From: DATEOR01 sp963841425
Lineage (GTDB): Bacteria; Actinomycetota; Thermoleophilia; Gaiellales; Gaiellaceae
Assembly (NCBI GenBank): GCA_963841425.1
Contig: CAWJCL010000001.1
Location: 186,001-250,000, forward strand
Reading direction: 5' to 3'
Length of the DNA stretch: 64,000 bases
Below are positions 1 to 8,265 of this stretch, piece by piece (within the stretch, counting starts at the first letter, position 1; each line of letters begins with the position of its first letter). The position numbers and the translations under genes are program-made. Under the pieces are notes generated by a model. That model worked only from the letters and a program-made list of their open reading frames with translations, ran no database searches and was not told where the DNA came from.

Positions 1-1
1 G

Positions 2-1228
2 AACGGCGAGCGCTCCCACACCCTCGTCACGGACGACGACCTCGTGATCGACTGGTCCGACGTGCCCGACGAGCAGGTCAAGCGCGCCGATGTCACTCCC
101 GAGAACTTCGGCCGCATCGCCGCGCAGACCGCGAAGCAGGTCATCCTGCAGCGGATCCGCGAGGCGGAGCGCGAGATGATGTACGACGAGTACGTCGACC
201 GTGTGACCGAGGTCGTGACGGGAATCGTCCAACAGGCCGGCGACCGAAACAACGTGCTCGTCGATCTCGGCAAGGTCGAGGCCCTTCTTCCGCGCTCCGA
301 GCAGGTGGACGGCGAGCGCTACGAGCAGGGCAGCCGCATCAAGGCCGTGATCACGGAGGTTCGCTCCGGGACGAAGGGCCCGCAGGTCATCCTGTCGCGG
401 CGCGATCCCGAGCTGATCAAGACGCTCTTCGAGCTCGAGGTCCCGGAGATCGCCGACGGCCTCGTCGAGATTCGCGGCGTCGCGCGCGAGCCCGGCTACC
501 GCTCGAAGATCGCCGTCGAGTCGCACGCGCAGGGCGTCGACCCGGTCGGCGCCTGCGTCGGCCCGCGAGGGTCGCGCGTTCGCATGGTCGTCTCCGAGCT
601 TCGCGGCGAGAAGATCGACATCATCCCGTGGAACCCGGAGCCTGCTCGCTTCGTCGCCAAGGCGCTCTCGCCCGCACGCGTGCGCGAGGTGCTGGTCGAC
701 GACGAGTCCAGCGAGGCGACCGTGGTCGTCCCCGACGACCAGCTCTCGCTCGCCATCGGCAAGGAGGGCCTGAACGCCCGCCTCGCCGCGCGGCTGACCG
801 GCTGGAAGATCGACATTCAGTCAGAGACCGAGTTTGCGCGCGCCGAGGCCGACGCAGCCTTCGGCGGCCAGGAGGAGGAGTTCTCGGGCCGCTGCGTCGC
901 GCTGCTCTCGACCGGCAAGCGCTGCCCGAACACGGCCCTCCCGGGGTCGCATTACTGCGGCATCCCCGCGCACCGCGAGATCGCGGAGCGCGAGGCCGCC
1001 GGCGAGGACGTCTCCGCCGAGATCGTCCAGCCCGCGCAGCCCGGGGCCGAGGAGCCGGAGGCCGGGGAGGTCGAAGCGACCGACGCCGTCGAGGAGCCGG
1101 CCGCCCAGACCGCTCCCGCCGCGCCGACAGAAGTCGGGGAGGACGCCGCGCCGGCGGCCGAAACCGCGGTCGAATCCGAAGCGGAAACCGAGCCCGAGAA
1201 GCGGGAGGAGACGACCCCTGCTGAATGA
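2..1228 (+). CDS. nusA: Transcription termination/antitermination factor NusA, 5'-truncated by window edge
   Basis: The frame is open to the left edge, so the start and the first part of the N-terminal RNA polymerase-binding domain are missing. What remains is the end of that domain (FGRIAAQTAKQVILQRI), an S1 domain (about 220-380) and two KH domains (about 480-830, with PVGACVGPRG and LAIGKEGLNARLA). NusA binds RNA polymerase and nascent RNA to modulate pausing and termination. An unusual tail follows the KH domains: a Cys/His cluster at about 886-977 (C, C, C, H with GKRC and HYC) and then an acidic Ala/Glu/Pro-rich extension of about 75 residues. The gene overlaps ylxR by ATGA. Identity is secure; the role of the Cys cluster is unknown. 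Confidence 0.95.
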   Translation, partial: NGERSHTLVTDDDLVIDWSDVPDEQVKRADVTPENFGRIAAQTAKQVILQRIREAEREMMYDEYVDRVTEVVTGIVQQAGDRNNVLVDLGKVEALLPRSEQVDGERYEQGSRIKAVITEVRSGTKGPQVILSRRDPELIKTLFELEVPEIADGLVEIRGVAREPGYRSKIAVESHAQGVDPVGACVGPRGSRVRMVVSELRGEKIDIIPWNPEPARFVAKALSPARVREVLVDDESSEATVVVPDDQLSLAIGKEGLNARLAARLTGWKIDIQSETEFARAEADAAFGGQEEEFSGRCVALLSTGKRCPNTALPGSHYCGIPAHREIAEREAAGEDVSAEIVQPAQPGAEEPEAGEVEATDAVEEPAAQTAPAAPTEVGEDAAPAAETAVESEAETEPEKREETTPAE

Positions 1229-1473
1229 GCGAGCCAGAGAGGACGTGCGTCGGCTGCGGGCGCAGAGCTCCGCAGCGCGAGTTGGTGCGCCTCGTCGCAC
1301 CGGACGGGACGCTTCGGCTGGACCGAGGGACACGCTCGCCCGGCCGCGGAGCGTACGTTCACACGCGGCTCTCGTGCTTCGAGCGGGCGGCCGCTCGACG
1401 CGCCTTCTCGCGCAGCTTGCGGCGGACCGTCAGAATTCCGGAAAATCTCGTCTCCGAATTGGAAATGCACTGA
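1225..1473 (+). CDS. ylxR: YlxR/RnpM family RNA-binding protein (DUF448)
   Basis: This 82-residue basic protein has the family hallmarks: the CVGCGRR motif near the N terminus, the RGAYVH loop and a C-terminal Arg-rich helix. YlxR proteins sit between nusA and infB in most bacteria. Work in Firmicutes links the family to RNase P modulation; that is family knowledge and not visible here. The start ATG overlaps the nusA stop (ATGA), implying translational coupling. The ylxQ (L7Ae-like) gene found here in Bacillus is absent. Confidence 0.92.
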   Translation: MSEPERTCVGCGRRAPQRELVRLVAPDGTLRLDRGTRSPGRGAYVHTRLSCFERAAARRAFSRSLRRTVRIPENLVSELEMH

Positions 1474-1476
1474 ACA

Positions 1477-3459
1477 ATGGCTGACCGACAAAGACCACTG
1501 AGGCCGCGGAGCGGCGCCGCGGGCGGCCGGCGGAAGCGCCGTGTCGTCATCGACTCGCAGGCGAACCGCCCGCGCCAGGATTCACGCACCCCGCGCGAGA
1601 CGCCCAAGCCGCGGCAAGAGCAGCAGGCGCCCGTTCAGCAGACCGGGCCCGTCAGCGTCAACTCCGGCGCGACCGTGAAGGAGCTCTCGGCGGCGCTCGG
1701 CATCCCGGTGCCCCAGATCATCAAGATCATGATGGACGTGGGGGAGATGGTGACCATCACCCAGTCCCTCTCCGACGAGGCAGTCGAGGTGATCGCGACG
1801 ACGCTCGAGCGCGAGGTCGAGATCAAGCACGCCGACGACGAGGACCTCGAGCCCGAGGTCTTCGAGGACGAGCCCGAGGATCTGGTCGCGCGCCCTCCGG
1901 TGGTCACGATCATGGGCCACGTCGATCACGGGAAGACGACGCTCCTCGATGCGATCCGCGAGTCGGCGGTCGTCGAGACCGAGGCCGGTGGCATCACGCA
2001 GCACATCGGTGCCTATCAAGTCGATCACGCCGGCCGGCGCGTCACCTTCCTCGACACGCCGGGCCACGAGGCGTTCACCGCCCTGCGCGCGCGCGGCGCA
2101 AAGGTGACCGACATCGCGGTTCTCGTCGTCGCGGCCGACGACGGCGTCATGCCGCAGACGATCGAGTCCATCAACCACGCGCGCGCGGCCCAAGTGCCGA
2201 TCGTCGTCGCCGTGAACAAGATCGACCGGCCGGATTCCAACCCCACCCGCGTGCGCCAGGAGCTCGTCACACACGACCTCCAGCCGGAGGAATGGGGCGG
2301 CACGACGCAGTACGCAGACGTCTCGGCCAAGGAGCAGCAGGGCCTCGACGAGCTCGTCGAGAAGGTGTTGCTCGTCGCCGACGCCGAGCTCGAGCTGACC
2401 GCGAACCCGAAGGTCGAGGCCTCGGGGCCGATCATCGAGAGCCGGCTCGACATCGGACGCGGCCCCGTCGCCACCATGCTCGTCGCGCGCGGCACCCTCA
2501 AGGTCGGAGATGGAATCGTCGCCGGCGACGCCTGGGGGAAGGTGCGCGCCCTCCACGACTATCGCGGCGAGAAGGTCAAGGAAGCCCGGCCGGGCACCCC
2601 GGTCGAGATCCTCGGCTTCGACAAGCCGCCGGCGGCGGGCGAGAACGCGCGCGTCGTCGAAAACGAGCGCCAGGCCCGCCATCTCGCAGGGCTGCGCGCC
2701 CAGCGGGTGCGTGCCGAGCAGCTGGCGCGGAGCTCAAAGAAGGGCATCTCCCTGGAGGACCTCTTCACCCGCATGGGCGAGGGCGGTATCCAGGAGCTCA
2801 ACGTCATCGTCAAGGGCGACGTGCAGGGCTCCGTGGAGGCCGTCGTCAGCGAGCTCGCGAAGATCAAGCACCCGGAGGTCGCGGTCAACGTCATTCACAC
2901 CGGCATCGGCGCGATCACGGAGAGCGACGTCATGCTCGCCTCCGCCTCGAACGCCATCGTTGCCGGCTTCAACGTGCGCCCGAACGCGGAGGCGCGCTCG
3001 CTCGCCGAGCGCGACGGCGTGGACATCCGCACCTACCGCGTCATCTATCAGCTGACCGAGGACATCCAGCAGGCCCTCGTCGGCATGCTGGCCCCCGAGC
3101 AGGTCGAGGAGTCGCTCGGCGACGCCGAGGTCAGGGCGCTCTTCCGGGCCTCACGGGTCGGCGTGATCGCGGGCTGCATGGTCACGCGCGGCGTCATCCG
3201 GCGGAACTCCCAGATCAGGGTCGTGCGCGAGGGCGCCGTCGTCTACGAGACGACGATCGCGAGCCTGAAGCGGTTCAAGGACGACGTGCGCGAGGTCCAG
3301 GAGGGCTTCGAGTGCGGGATCCTGCTCGAGAACTTCAACGACGTGAAGGAAGGCGACATCCTCGAGGCGTACGAGACGCGCCAGATCGAGCGCACCGACT
3401 TGGATGTACCGGCGGGAGTGGGCACTCCGTCGGCTGAAGAAACTCTCGAAGAGGCCTAG
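1477..3459 (+). CDS. infB: Translation initiation factor IF-2
   Basis: IF-2 is a GTPase that places fMet-tRNA on the 30S subunit and promotes subunit joining. The 660-residue protein has a short basic N-terminal segment, the IF2N subdomain (VKELSAALGIPVPQIIK, about 66-115), then the G domain with G1 GHVDHGKT, G2 GGITQHIGA, G3 DTPGHEAF, G4 NKID and G5 SAK, followed by domains II, III and IV. The N-terminal extension is much shorter than the 300-plus residues of streptomycete or mycobacterial IF-2. It starts 3 nt after ylxR and is followed 2 nt later by ylxP. Confidence 0.97.
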   Translation: MADRQRPLRPRSGAAGGRRKRRVVIDSQANRPRQDSRTPRETPKPRQEQQAPVQQTGPVSVNSGATVKELSAALGIPVPQIIKIMMDVGEMVTITQSLSDEAVEVIATTLEREVEIKHADDEDLEPEVFEDEPEDLVARPPVVTIMGHVDHGKTTLLDAIRESAVVETEAGGITQHIGAYQVDHAGRRVTFLDTPGHEAFTALRARGAKVTDIAVLVVAADDGVMPQTIESINHARAAQVPIVVAVNKIDRPDSNPTRVRQELVTHDLQPEEWGGTTQYADVSAKEQQGLDELVEKVLLVADAELELTANPKVEASGPIIESRLDIGRGPVATMLVARGTLKVGDGIVAGDAWGKVRALHDYRGEKVKEARPGTPVEILGFDKPPAAGENARVVENERQARHLAGLRAQRVRAEQLARSSKKGISLEDLFTRMGEGGIQELNVIVKGDVQGSVEAVVSELAKIKHPEVAVNVIHTGIGAITESDVMLASASNAIVAGFNVRPNAEARSLAERDGVDIRTYRVIYQLTEDIQQALVGMLAPEQVEESLGDAEVRALFRASRVGVIAGCMVTRGVIRRNSQIRVVREGAVVYETTIASLKRFKDDVREVQEGFECGILLENFNDVKEGDILEAYETRQIERTDLDVPAGVGTPSAEETLEEA

Positions 3460-3461
3460 TC

Positions 3462-3758
3462 GTGGGCGCCGGCTACGTCGGCATCCTCTCCGTCGAGCTC
3501 CACTTCCCCGAGAACCACTCCCTGAAGGGAAAGCGAAAGGAGCTCCTGTCCGTGAAGGCGCAGCTGCAGCGGCGCTTCGGAGCGTCCGTGGCGGAGGTCG
3601 ACCACCACGACGTCTGGCAGCGCGCCCGGCTCACTCTCGCCTGTGTCGCCCGCGGGCACAAGGAGCTCCAGGAGCTATTGGACGGCGCCGAGCGCTATCT
3701 GGCCGGACAGGCCTTCGAGCTCGGGCAGGTCGAGCGTGAGGTGGTGACCTTCGAATGA
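3462..3758 (+). CDS. ylxP: YlxP-like protein (DUF503)
   Basis: This 98-residue protein matches the DUF503 family: an N-terminal strand (VGILSVELHFPENHSLKGKR), a middle with KAQLQRRFGASVAEVDHHD and a C-terminal strand ending VEREVVTFE. The GTG start lies 2 nt after the infB stop, and the stop overlaps rbfA as ATGA. ylxP sits between infB and rbfA in Bacillus and many actinobacteria. Its biochemical role is not established; a ribosome-assembly link is inferred from position only. Confidence 0.88.
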   Translation: MGAGYVGILSVELHFPENHSLKGKRKELLSVKAQLQRRFGASVAEVDHHDVWQRARLTLACVARGHKELQELLDGAERYLAGQAFELGQVEREVVTFE

Positions 3759-4102
3759 CCGGGCGCATGCGCCGCGTGAACGAAGCGCTGCGGGAGGTGC
3801 TCTCCGAGGGGATCGGCAGCCTCAAGGACCCGCGCATCGGCTTCGTGACGGTGACCGGGGTCGACACGAGCCCGGACCTTCGGCACGCCACGGTCTATGT
3901 GAGCGTCCTCGGGTCCGAGAAGAAGCGCGACGCGACCCTCGCCGGCCTGCAGTCCTCGCACGGCGTCCTTCAGAGCCGCGTGAACAGCGAGCTCCGTCTC
4001 AAGCGAACCCCACAATTGACGTTTGAGTACGATCCGACGGTAGAGAGGGGGGTGCGCCTCTCGCGTCTCATCGATGAGCTCAACGAAGACGAACACCACT
4101 GA
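3755..4102 (+). CDS. rbfA: Ribosome-binding factor A
   Basis: RbfA is a 30S maturation factor with a KH-like fold that binds near 16S helix 1. The 115-residue product shows the family signature of MRRVNEALREVLSEGI followed by DPRIGFVTVTGVDTSPDLRHATVYVSV. The start overlaps ylxP (ATGA), and the 3' end overlaps the DHH gene by 29 bp in another frame, so these genes are probably translationally coupled. Length is normal. Confidence 0.95.
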   Translation: MTGRMRRVNEALREVLSEGIGSLKDPRIGFVTVTGVDTSPDLRHATVYVSVLGSEKKRDATLAGLQSSHGVLQSRVNSELRLKRTPQLTFEYDPTVERGVRLSRLIDELNEDEHH

Positions 4103-5093
4103 GGCAGACCTTGCTGCGGTCGTGGAGGCTCTCCGGAGCCATGACCGTTTCATCGTCACGACCCATGAGAACCCCGACGGCGACGCCCTCGGCTCGCTCC
4201 TTGCCATGACGCTCGCACTCCGGGAGCTGGGCAAGGACGCGGCCATGTACCTCTTCGGCGAGGTGCCGATCCCGAACGAGTACGAGTTCATGCAGTTCGC
4301 CGGGATCGTCCGCGGCCCGAACCCGGACTCCTCGGACCAGGTCGTCGTGGCCCTCGACTGCGCCAACGAGCGGCGACTCGGCCCCGAGACGGCGCTCCTC
4401 GAGAAGGCGCAGCTCGTCGTGGACATCGACCACCACCACGACAACAGCCGCTTCGGCAAGGTGAACCTCATCGTCGGTGGGGCCTCGTCGACCGGCGAGA
4501 TCCTCGCCGACGTCTTCCGGGAGCTCGGCGTCGGCCTCACCCCGGAGATCGCCGAGGCGCTCTACATCGCCGTCGTCACCGACACGGGCCGCTTCCAGTA
4601 CGCGAACACGACCGCCAAGGCGCTCCGTCTCGCGGCTGAGCTCGTCGAGGCCGGGGCCGACGTCCACCGCGTCTTCCAAGGCGTGTACGAAAACGTCGCC
4701 TTCGCCAAGCTGAAGCTCGTCGCGCGGGCGCTCGAGAACGCAGAGGTTTTCGAGGGAGGGCGCGTGGTCGTCTCCCACCTCGAACGCGAGGACTTCGACG
4801 CCGCGGGCGCGGAGGAACCGTACTCCGAGGGGATCATCGACTACCTTCGAGCGGTCGAGGGCTCCGAGCTCGCAGCGCTGATCCGAGAGCCGCCCACCGC
4901 AAACGGGCCGACGCACCGAGTCAGCCTGCGGACGACCGAGGAGGACCTCGACGTCTCCGCGATCGCACGCAAGAGCGGAGGCGGTGGCCATCGCCAGGCG
5001 GCCGGCTTCTCGAGCGAGGCGAGCATCGAGGAGATCACCGAGTTCATCCGGCGCGAGTTCCTCGCCCAGGTGAACGGCAAAGAGCCCCGCTAG
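4074..5093 (+). CDS. nrnA: DHH/DHHA1 phosphoesterase, NrnA-like oligoribonuclease/pAp phosphatase
   Basis: The 339-residue protein has the DHH catalytic motifs in order: TTHENPDGDALGS (about 24-36), VVALDCAN, the DIDHHH box, TDTGRF, and a C-terminal DHHA1 domain with the glycine-rich ARKSGGGGHRQAAGF. NrnA enzymes degrade nanoRNAs of 2-5 nt and, in some bacteria, 3'-phosphoadenosine-5'-phosphate; mycobacterial homologues also act on cyclic dinucleotides. Placement between rbfA and truB is the usual actinobacterial order. The 29-bp overlap with rbfA is read in another frame. Exact substrate is inferred. Confidence 0.88.
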   Translation: MSSTKTNTTEADLAAVVEALRSHDRFIVTTHENPDGDALGSLLAMTLALRELGKDAAMYLFGEVPIPNEYEFMQFAGIVRGPNPDSSDQVVVALDCANERRLGPETALLEKAQLVVDIDHHHDNSRFGKVNLIVGGASSTGEILADVFRELGVGLTPEIAEALYIAVVTDTGRFQYANTTAKALRLAAELVEAGADVHRVFQGVYENVAFAKLKLVARALENAEVFEGGRVVVSHLEREDFDAAGAEEPYSEGIIDYLRAVEGSELAALIREPPTANGPTHRVSLRTTEEDLDVSAIARKSGGGGHRQAAGFSSEASIEEITEFIRREFLAQVNGKEPR

Positions 5094-5106
5094 GCCGCCG
5101 CCCAGC

Positions 5107-5112
5107 TAGGTT
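5107..5112 (+). promoter_or_regulatory. Predicted leaderless -10 element for truB
   Basis: TAGGTT ends 7 nt before the ATG at 5120. No Shine-Dalgarno sequence fits in the gap, so a transcript starting at or next to the ATG is likely. No clear -35 hexamer is visible. Confidence 0.45.
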
Positions 5113-5119
5113 GCCGCCC

Positions 5120-5905
5120 ATGCAGGGGCTCGTCCTGGTCGACAAGCCGGCCGGCCCGTCGTCGTTCGCCGTCGTCAAGGAGCTGCGCTCGCGCTACGGC
5201 GTCAAAGCGGGACACGCGGGCACGCTGGACCCGCTCGCGAGTGGGCTCCTGCTCGTCCTGCTGGGCCCCGCGACGCGGCTTGCCCGCTACCTCGTCGGGC
5301 TCGACAAGCGCTACGAGACGGAAATCCGGCTCGGCCTGCGCACGACGACCGGCGACGGCGAGGGCGAGGTCGTCGAGGAAACCGCGATTCCCCCGCCCCA
5401 GGAAATCGAGGCCCTTGCGGGGGAGATCGAGTTGCGCGTGCCCCAGGCCTCCGCGGTGAAGATCGAGGGCGAGCGCGCCTACAAGCTGCAGCGGCGCGGG
5501 GTCGCCGTCGAGATGCCGACCCGCCATTCCACCATTCACGAGCTGCGCGTCCTCCGGTACGCGCCGCCGCTCGTCGAGCTCGACCTGAAGGTGTCGAGCG
5601 GCACCTACATCCGCGCGATCGCCGACCACCTCGGCGGCCACTGCCGAACGATCAGGCGAACGGCAGTCGGCCCGTTCAGCGTCGAGGACGCCGACCCGGA
5701 GAAGGTTCTGGCGCCGCTCGCCGCGCTGGTGTCGCTGCCAGAACGGGGCTTGGGCGAGGATGAAGCGCTCTCGATTCGCCAAGGACGCCCCATTCCGGGA
5801 GGCGAGAAGGGCTCCGTCGCACTTCACTTCGCGGGGCACCTCGTCGGAGTCGCGCAGGGAGACGGGCGCACGCTGAGGCCCGAGACGGTGCTCCCCGCCG
5901 CATGA
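5120..5905 (+). CDS. truB: tRNA pseudouridine(55) synthase
   Basis: TruB converts U55 to pseudouridine in the T-arm of tRNAs. The 261-residue protein begins GLVLVDKPAGPSSF and has the catalytic box HAGTLDPLASGLL, in which the Asp is the nucleophile, then the KRYE and SSGTYIRAIADHLG motifs and a C-terminal RNA-binding segment. ATG 5120 was chosen over the in-frame TTG at 5111 because a TAGGTT hexamer overlaps that TTG and would place the transcript start at the ATG. The stop overlaps the following transporter gene (ATGA). Confidence 0.95.
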   Translation: MQGLVLVDKPAGPSSFAVVKELRSRYGVKAGHAGTLDPLASGLLLVLLGPATRLARYLVGLDKRYETEIRLGLRTTTGDGEGEVVEETAIPPPQEIEALAGEIELRVPQASAVKIEGERAYKLQRRGVAVEMPTRHSTIHELRVLRYAPPLVELDLKVSSGTYIRAIADHLGGHCRTIRRTAVGPFSVEDADPEKVLAPLAALVSLPERGLGEDEALSIRQGRPIPGGEKGSVALHFAGHLVGVAQGDGRTLRPETVLPAA

Positions 5906-7137
5906 GGCTTCTTCGGGGGGCGGACTTCCGGAACCTCTGGCTTGGCCAGACGGTGTCGCTCTTCGGCGACCAGGTCACGCTCATCGCCCTGCCGCTCGCG
6001 GCCGTGCTCGTCCTGGACGCCGACGCGGCCGAGATGGGCTACCTGACCGCAGCGGCGCTCCTCCCGCACCTGCTCTTCTCGCTTCCGGCAGGCGCCTGGC
6101 TGGAACGGGTGGAGAGGAGGCGCTGGCTCATGATCGCCTCGGACGTGGGGCGCGCGGGCCTCCTCGCCAGCATCCCGATCGCCTACGCCGTTGACGCCCT
6201 CACGTTCGGGCAGCTTTACGCCGTCGCGTTCCTCGCGGGCACGTTCGCGGTCGTCTTCGACATCGCGTACATGACGCTCTACGTCGCCGTCACGAGGCGG
6301 GAGGACTACGTCGAGGCGAACGCGCTCTTGAACGGCAGCCGCGCCTTCTCGTTCGTGGCCGGACCGAGCTTCGGCGGCATCCTCGTGCAGATTCTGAGCG
6401 CCCCGGCCGCGTTGCTCGCGGACGCCGTCTCCTTCGTCGCTTCGGCGCTCTTCCTCACCCGTATCCGCGCCAAGGAGCCGCCGCTCGAGCCGGCCACCGG
6501 TGGCATGTGGGCCCAGGTGATGGAGGGCATGAGGTTCATCCTGGGACACAGCATCTTGCGCCCGTCGCTCGCGTCCGTGGCGACCCTGAACTTCTTCAAT
6601 TTCGTCTTCGCCGCGCTCTTCATCCTGTACGCGACGCGGGAGCTCCACGTCCGGGCGGGCGCGCTTGGGCTGGTGCTCGGCGCAGGCGCCGTTGGGGGCC
6701 TGCTCGGGGCGACGGCGGCCGGGCGCCTGAGCCGGCGGATCGGGGTCGGGCCTGTGTTCGTCCTCGGGATGGTGCTCTTCCCTGCGCCGCTCCTGCTCGT
6801 TCCGCTCGCAGGCGGCCCGAAAACCGTCGTCCTCGGGATGCTGTTCACGGCCGAGTTTCTCTCGGCGTTCGGCGTCATGATTCTCGACATCAGCGCCGGG
6901 GCGATCATCACCGCGTTCACACCTCACCGGCTCCGCTCGCGCGCGACGGGGGCCCTACGCTTCGTGAACTACGGGGTGCGGCCGGTCGGCGCGCTCGCGG
7001 GAGGCGCGCTCGGCGCCGCCTTCGGCCTGCGCCCGACCCTGTGGTTCGCCGCGGCTGCCGGTGTCCTCGGAGTCCTGTGGCTCGTCCCGTCGCCGGTGCC
7101 GAAGCTCCTGGAGCTTCCGGAGGAGGACCCGGCATGA
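5902..7137 (+). CDS. Major facilitator superfamily transporter
   Basis: This 411-residue hydrophobic protein has about 12 predicted membrane segments and starts FRNLWLGQTVSLFGDQVTLI, as in the MFS_3/enterobactin-exporter-like and macrolide-efflux-like families. A basic loop after the second segment (LERVERRRWLMIASDVGRAG) corresponds to the MFS motif between TM2 and TM3. It overlaps truB and ribF by ATGA at both ends, so it is co-transcribed inside the translation operon, an unusual location for an exporter. Substrate cannot be assigned. Confidence 0.8.
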   Translation: MRLLRGADFRNLWLGQTVSLFGDQVTLIALPLAAVLVLDADAAEMGYLTAAALLPHLLFSLPAGAWLERVERRRWLMIASDVGRAGLLASIPIAYAVDALTFGQLYAVAFLAGTFAVVFDIAYMTLYVAVTRREDYVEANALLNGSRAFSFVAGPSFGGILVQILSAPAALLADAVSFVASALFLTRIRAKEPPLEPATGGMWAQVMEGMRFILGHSILRPSLASVATLNFFNFVFAALFILYATRELHVRAGALGLVLGAGAVGGLLGATAAGRLSRRIGVGPVFVLGMVLFPAPLLLVPLAGGPKTVVLGMLFTAEFLSAFGVMILDISAGAIITAFTPHRLRSRATGALRFVNYGVRPVGALAGGALGAAFGLRPTLWFAAAAGVLGVLWLVPSPVPKLLELPEEDPA

Positions 7138-8000
7138 GCGTCGTGCGCTCGCCGGCCGAGCTCGAGCCGACCGACCGCGCGGTCGCCATCGGCACCTTCG
7201 ACGGCGTGCACCGCGGGCATCGGGCGGCGATCGAGGCCGCCAAGGAGAGCGGCCTCCGCTCGACGGTCGTGACGTTCCATCCGCATCCGAGGCTCGTGCT
7301 CGGCTACGACGTTCAGCTCCTGACGACGTTGCGCCGGCGCCTCGAGCTGATCGAGGAGGCGGGCCCGGACGACATCCTCGTCCTCGAGTTCACCGAGGAG
7401 CTCTCCCTGCTCGAGCCGGAGGAGTTCGTGGCCCGCGTCCTCGAACCGATCGGGACGAAGGCCGTCGTCGCGGCGGAGACATTCCGCTTCGGGCGCGGCA
7501 GGAAGGGAGATGTCGAGCTCCTGCGCCGCCGCGGGCTCGAGGTCGTCGCCGTGCCACTCGTCGAAGGCGTGTCGTCGAGCCGAGTCCGCGAGCTCCTGAC
7601 CGAGGGGGAGATGCGCGAGGCCGCCGCGCTCCTCGGCCGGCCGCAAGAGCTCGAGGGCACCGTGGTCTCGGGCGACCAGCGGGGAGGGACACTCGGGTTT
7701 CCCACGGCTAACCTCGCAATCGATCCGCATCTCCTCGTGCCGGCCTACGGGATCTACGCGGGCGCGGCCCTCGGCGGGCGCGCGGCGATTTCGATCGGGG
7801 TCAACCCGCACTACGGGGGGAGCGAGCGCCGGATCGAGGCGTTTCTCCTCGATTTCGAAGGTGATCTCTACGGCAGAGAGCTCGGAATCGAGCTCTGGGA
7901 GCGGCTCCGCGACGAGCGCGCCTTCGAGAGCGAGGGGGAGCTGGTGCGCCAGATCGCACTCGACGTCGAGGCGACACGCGCCTCGATTCGACCGAGTTAA
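7134..8000 (+). CDS. ribF: Bifunctional riboflavin kinase / FMN adenylyltransferase
   Basis: RibF makes FMN and FAD from riboflavin. The 288-residue protein has the N-terminal nucleotidyltransferase domain (GTFDGVHRGH near residue 20, VSSSRVRELL near 145) and the C-terminal flavokinase domain (GTLGFPTANL, GVNPHYGG, and DFEGDLYGRELGIELWERLR). The ATG overlaps the MFS stop, and the truB-to-ribF proximity is the usual bacterial arrangement. It is the last gene of the nusA operon. Confidence 0.94.
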   Translation: MSVVRSPAELEPTDRAVAIGTFDGVHRGHRAAIEAAKESGLRSTVVTFHPHPRLVLGYDVQLLTTLRRRLELIEEAGPDDILVLEFTEELSLLEPEEFVARVLEPIGTKAVVAAETFRFGRGRKGDVELLRRRGLEVVAVPLVEGVSSSRVRELLTEGEMREAAALLGRPQELEGTVVSGDQRGGTLGFPTANLAIDPHLLVPAYGIYAGAALGGRAAISIGVNPHYGGSERRIEAFLLDFEGDLYGRELGIELWERLRDERAFESEGELVRQIALDVEATRASIRPS

Positions 8001-8037
8001 CGCAAGTTTTTGCCGGTTCCCGGCATCTCTCTTGGTA

Positions 8038-8265
8038 ATGAACTGGCTTCATCTCGTCTCGTCGGTCCGCTGCCTCTCCTGCGGATCCGTTTATCCGAAG
8101 CCTTCTTCGCTCGGGACTGCGGAATCCAACCCCGGCTGTCCTCGCTGCGGCTACGTCGGTTGGATACCGGCGGACCAGGACGAAGACGATGAGGTCATGG
8201 AAGGGCCAGGGCCTGCCCGCTCCTTCGCGGATCTGCCGCGCCGCCGCTTCTGGCAAGCAGGCTGA
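8038..8265 (+). CDS. Small zinc-ribbon protein, unknown function
   Basis: This 75-residue product has two CxxC knuckles, CLSCG (Cys 12, 15) and CPRCG (Cys 34, 37), separated by 18 residues, which would form a rubredoxin-like zinc ribbon, plus a short acidic segment and a basic tail. No family beyond zinc ribbon is recognised. Its last 71 bp overlap the opposite-strand gamma-glutamyltransferase gene. It lies 37 nt after ribF and may be read through from it. Confidence 0.65.
   Translation: MNWLHLVSSVRCLSCGSVYPKPSSLGTAESNPGCPRCGYVGWIPADQDEDDEVMEGPGPARSFADLPRRRFWQAG

Noticed and set aside
1582..2682. Long open frame on the minus strand within infB
   Set aside because: It is the antisense shadow of a GC-rich gene; its translation is low complexity, and infB motifs are complete on the plus strand. 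The same holds for other long antisense frames, for example 4080-4991, 9951-11711, 17407-18981 and 29520-30716.
8011..8025. Small hairpin TGCCGG-TTC-CCGGCA as terminator of the nusA operon
   Set aside because: The T-run precedes the stem on the plus strand and no U-run follows on either strand.
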